Shown in pieces: positions 63,707-64,000 of a stretch of DNA of 64,000 nucleotides (its first letter is position 1; every line of letters begins with the position of its first letter). The position numbers and the translations under genes were made by a program. Under the pieces are notes generated by a model, which saw only the letters and a list, made by a program, of their open reading frames with translations, did no database searches and was not told the DNA's origin. This DNA comes from Methylosinus sp. Ce-a6 (GTDB lineage: Bacteria; Pseudomonadota; Alphaproteobacteria; Rhizobiales; Beijerinckiaceae): assembly GCF_009811655.1 (NCBI RefSeq), contig NZ_BGJX01000003.1:166277-230276 (forward strand), in the 5' to 3' direction.

Positions 63707-64000
63707 GATCCACGACAAATGGGGCGGCGATCACTGGCCGCCGGCTCTCCCACTCGGCCGAAATCGGCGCCGGACCCCGCCTCCGCGCCCGCAAATATTC
63801 AAAGCTCGGGATCCCGCTAGGCGAGAATCGGTAGCGAGGCTTCAGGTCGCCGATGCGCCAATTGCAGACCTTCCCGATGCGGTCGCGCAGCCAGGGCTTT
63901 GTCGTTTACCCGTTGGGCGATGTGTAAGCATCCGGCGTGGGCCGCAGGCGGGATAGGCTGAAGCGTCAGGCGCCGGCGCGGGCCTTCAGGTCTTTGTGGA
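63707..64000. other. No clear gene at right edge
   Basis: 294 bp. The minus strand has a frame with IGDLKPRYRFSPSG-like sequence near 63780-63900, perhaps part of a gene beyond the window, but it contains stops and I recognise nothing. Confidence 0.35.

Overview
The window is high-GC DNA (about 65%) from an alphaproteobacterium. The YidC and RpiB sequences, the Hyphomicrobiales-type palindromic repeat at 7468-7572, and the HupE/UreJ and MFS-spermidine-synthase genes suggest Hyphomicrobiales, perhaps Methylocystaceae. The genus is an inference and not proven. Both ends look like ordinary chromosome. The middle, roughly 13-56 kb, is a mosaic accessory region dense in DNA-processing and anti-phage-type genes.

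Left part (1-13 kb). A partial acyl-carrier-protein gene and an SDR gene face an AraC-family regulator. A three-block DNA element in the SDR/AraC intergenic region recurs with exactly the same internal spacing upstream of a small exported protein (2376-2891). Then come a frameshifted ORF, a fused MFS/spermidine-synthase-like protein, a 2OG-Fe(II) oxygenase and a membrane-anchored hypothetical. At 7.6-13 kb an exported PHP-like protein with a His-Glu repeat tail is divergent from a translationally coupled set: PpiC-type isomerase, then three HupE/UreJ-like membrane proteins.

Decay zone (13-21 kb). This holds a 5'-truncated group II intron with a frameshifted maturase but recognisable domains V and VI, remnants of a type I restriction-modification locus (hsdM tail, frameshifted hsdS, hsdR 3' half), an intact TonB-dependent receptor, a broken copy of the 5' part of a UvrD-like helicase gene, and an integrase N-terminal remnant. 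That helicase fragment is a direct repeat of about 0.7 kb with the intact gene at 54.5-56.6 kb, so the two copies bracket about 36 kb.

Between the repeats (21-54.5 kb). First is a LysR-controlled set of small redox enzymes (DJ-1/PfpI, ABM monooxygenase, SDR, aldo/keto reductase). Then, in order: a DUF4011-type helicase-nuclease of 1,852 aa resembling single-gene defence helicases, a MobA/MobL relaxase with a possible oriT and an accessory gene, a two-gene restriction-modification-like pair (BPTD_3080-type helicase-nuclease plus beta-class DNA methyltransferase), a DUF1353 lipoprotein-like secreted protein, a RelE-like/UvrD helicase fusion, a YhaO/YhaN (SbcDC-like) nuclease-ATPase pair, a GIY-YIG/DUF4357-like protein, and a three-gene cluster ending in a soluble FtsH-like AAA+/M41 protease.

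The last element before the intact helicase is a complete-looking type II-A (St85/Sen2-like) retron at 52.36-54.48 kb. It has a sigma70-like promoter whose expected start is the a1 repeat, two msr hairpins, a perfect 25-bp msd hairpin, the a2 repeat, a nucleoside-deoxyribosyltransferase-like effector and a reverse transcriptase with YADD and VTG motifs. I rate this the best-supported notable system in the window.

Right part (56.7-64 kb). Chromosomal housekeeping and small-enzyme genes: GNAT, NTF2-like, epimerase, HAD phosphatase, yidC, rpiB, an esterase and another GNAT. No tRNA, rRNA or CRISPR array was found.
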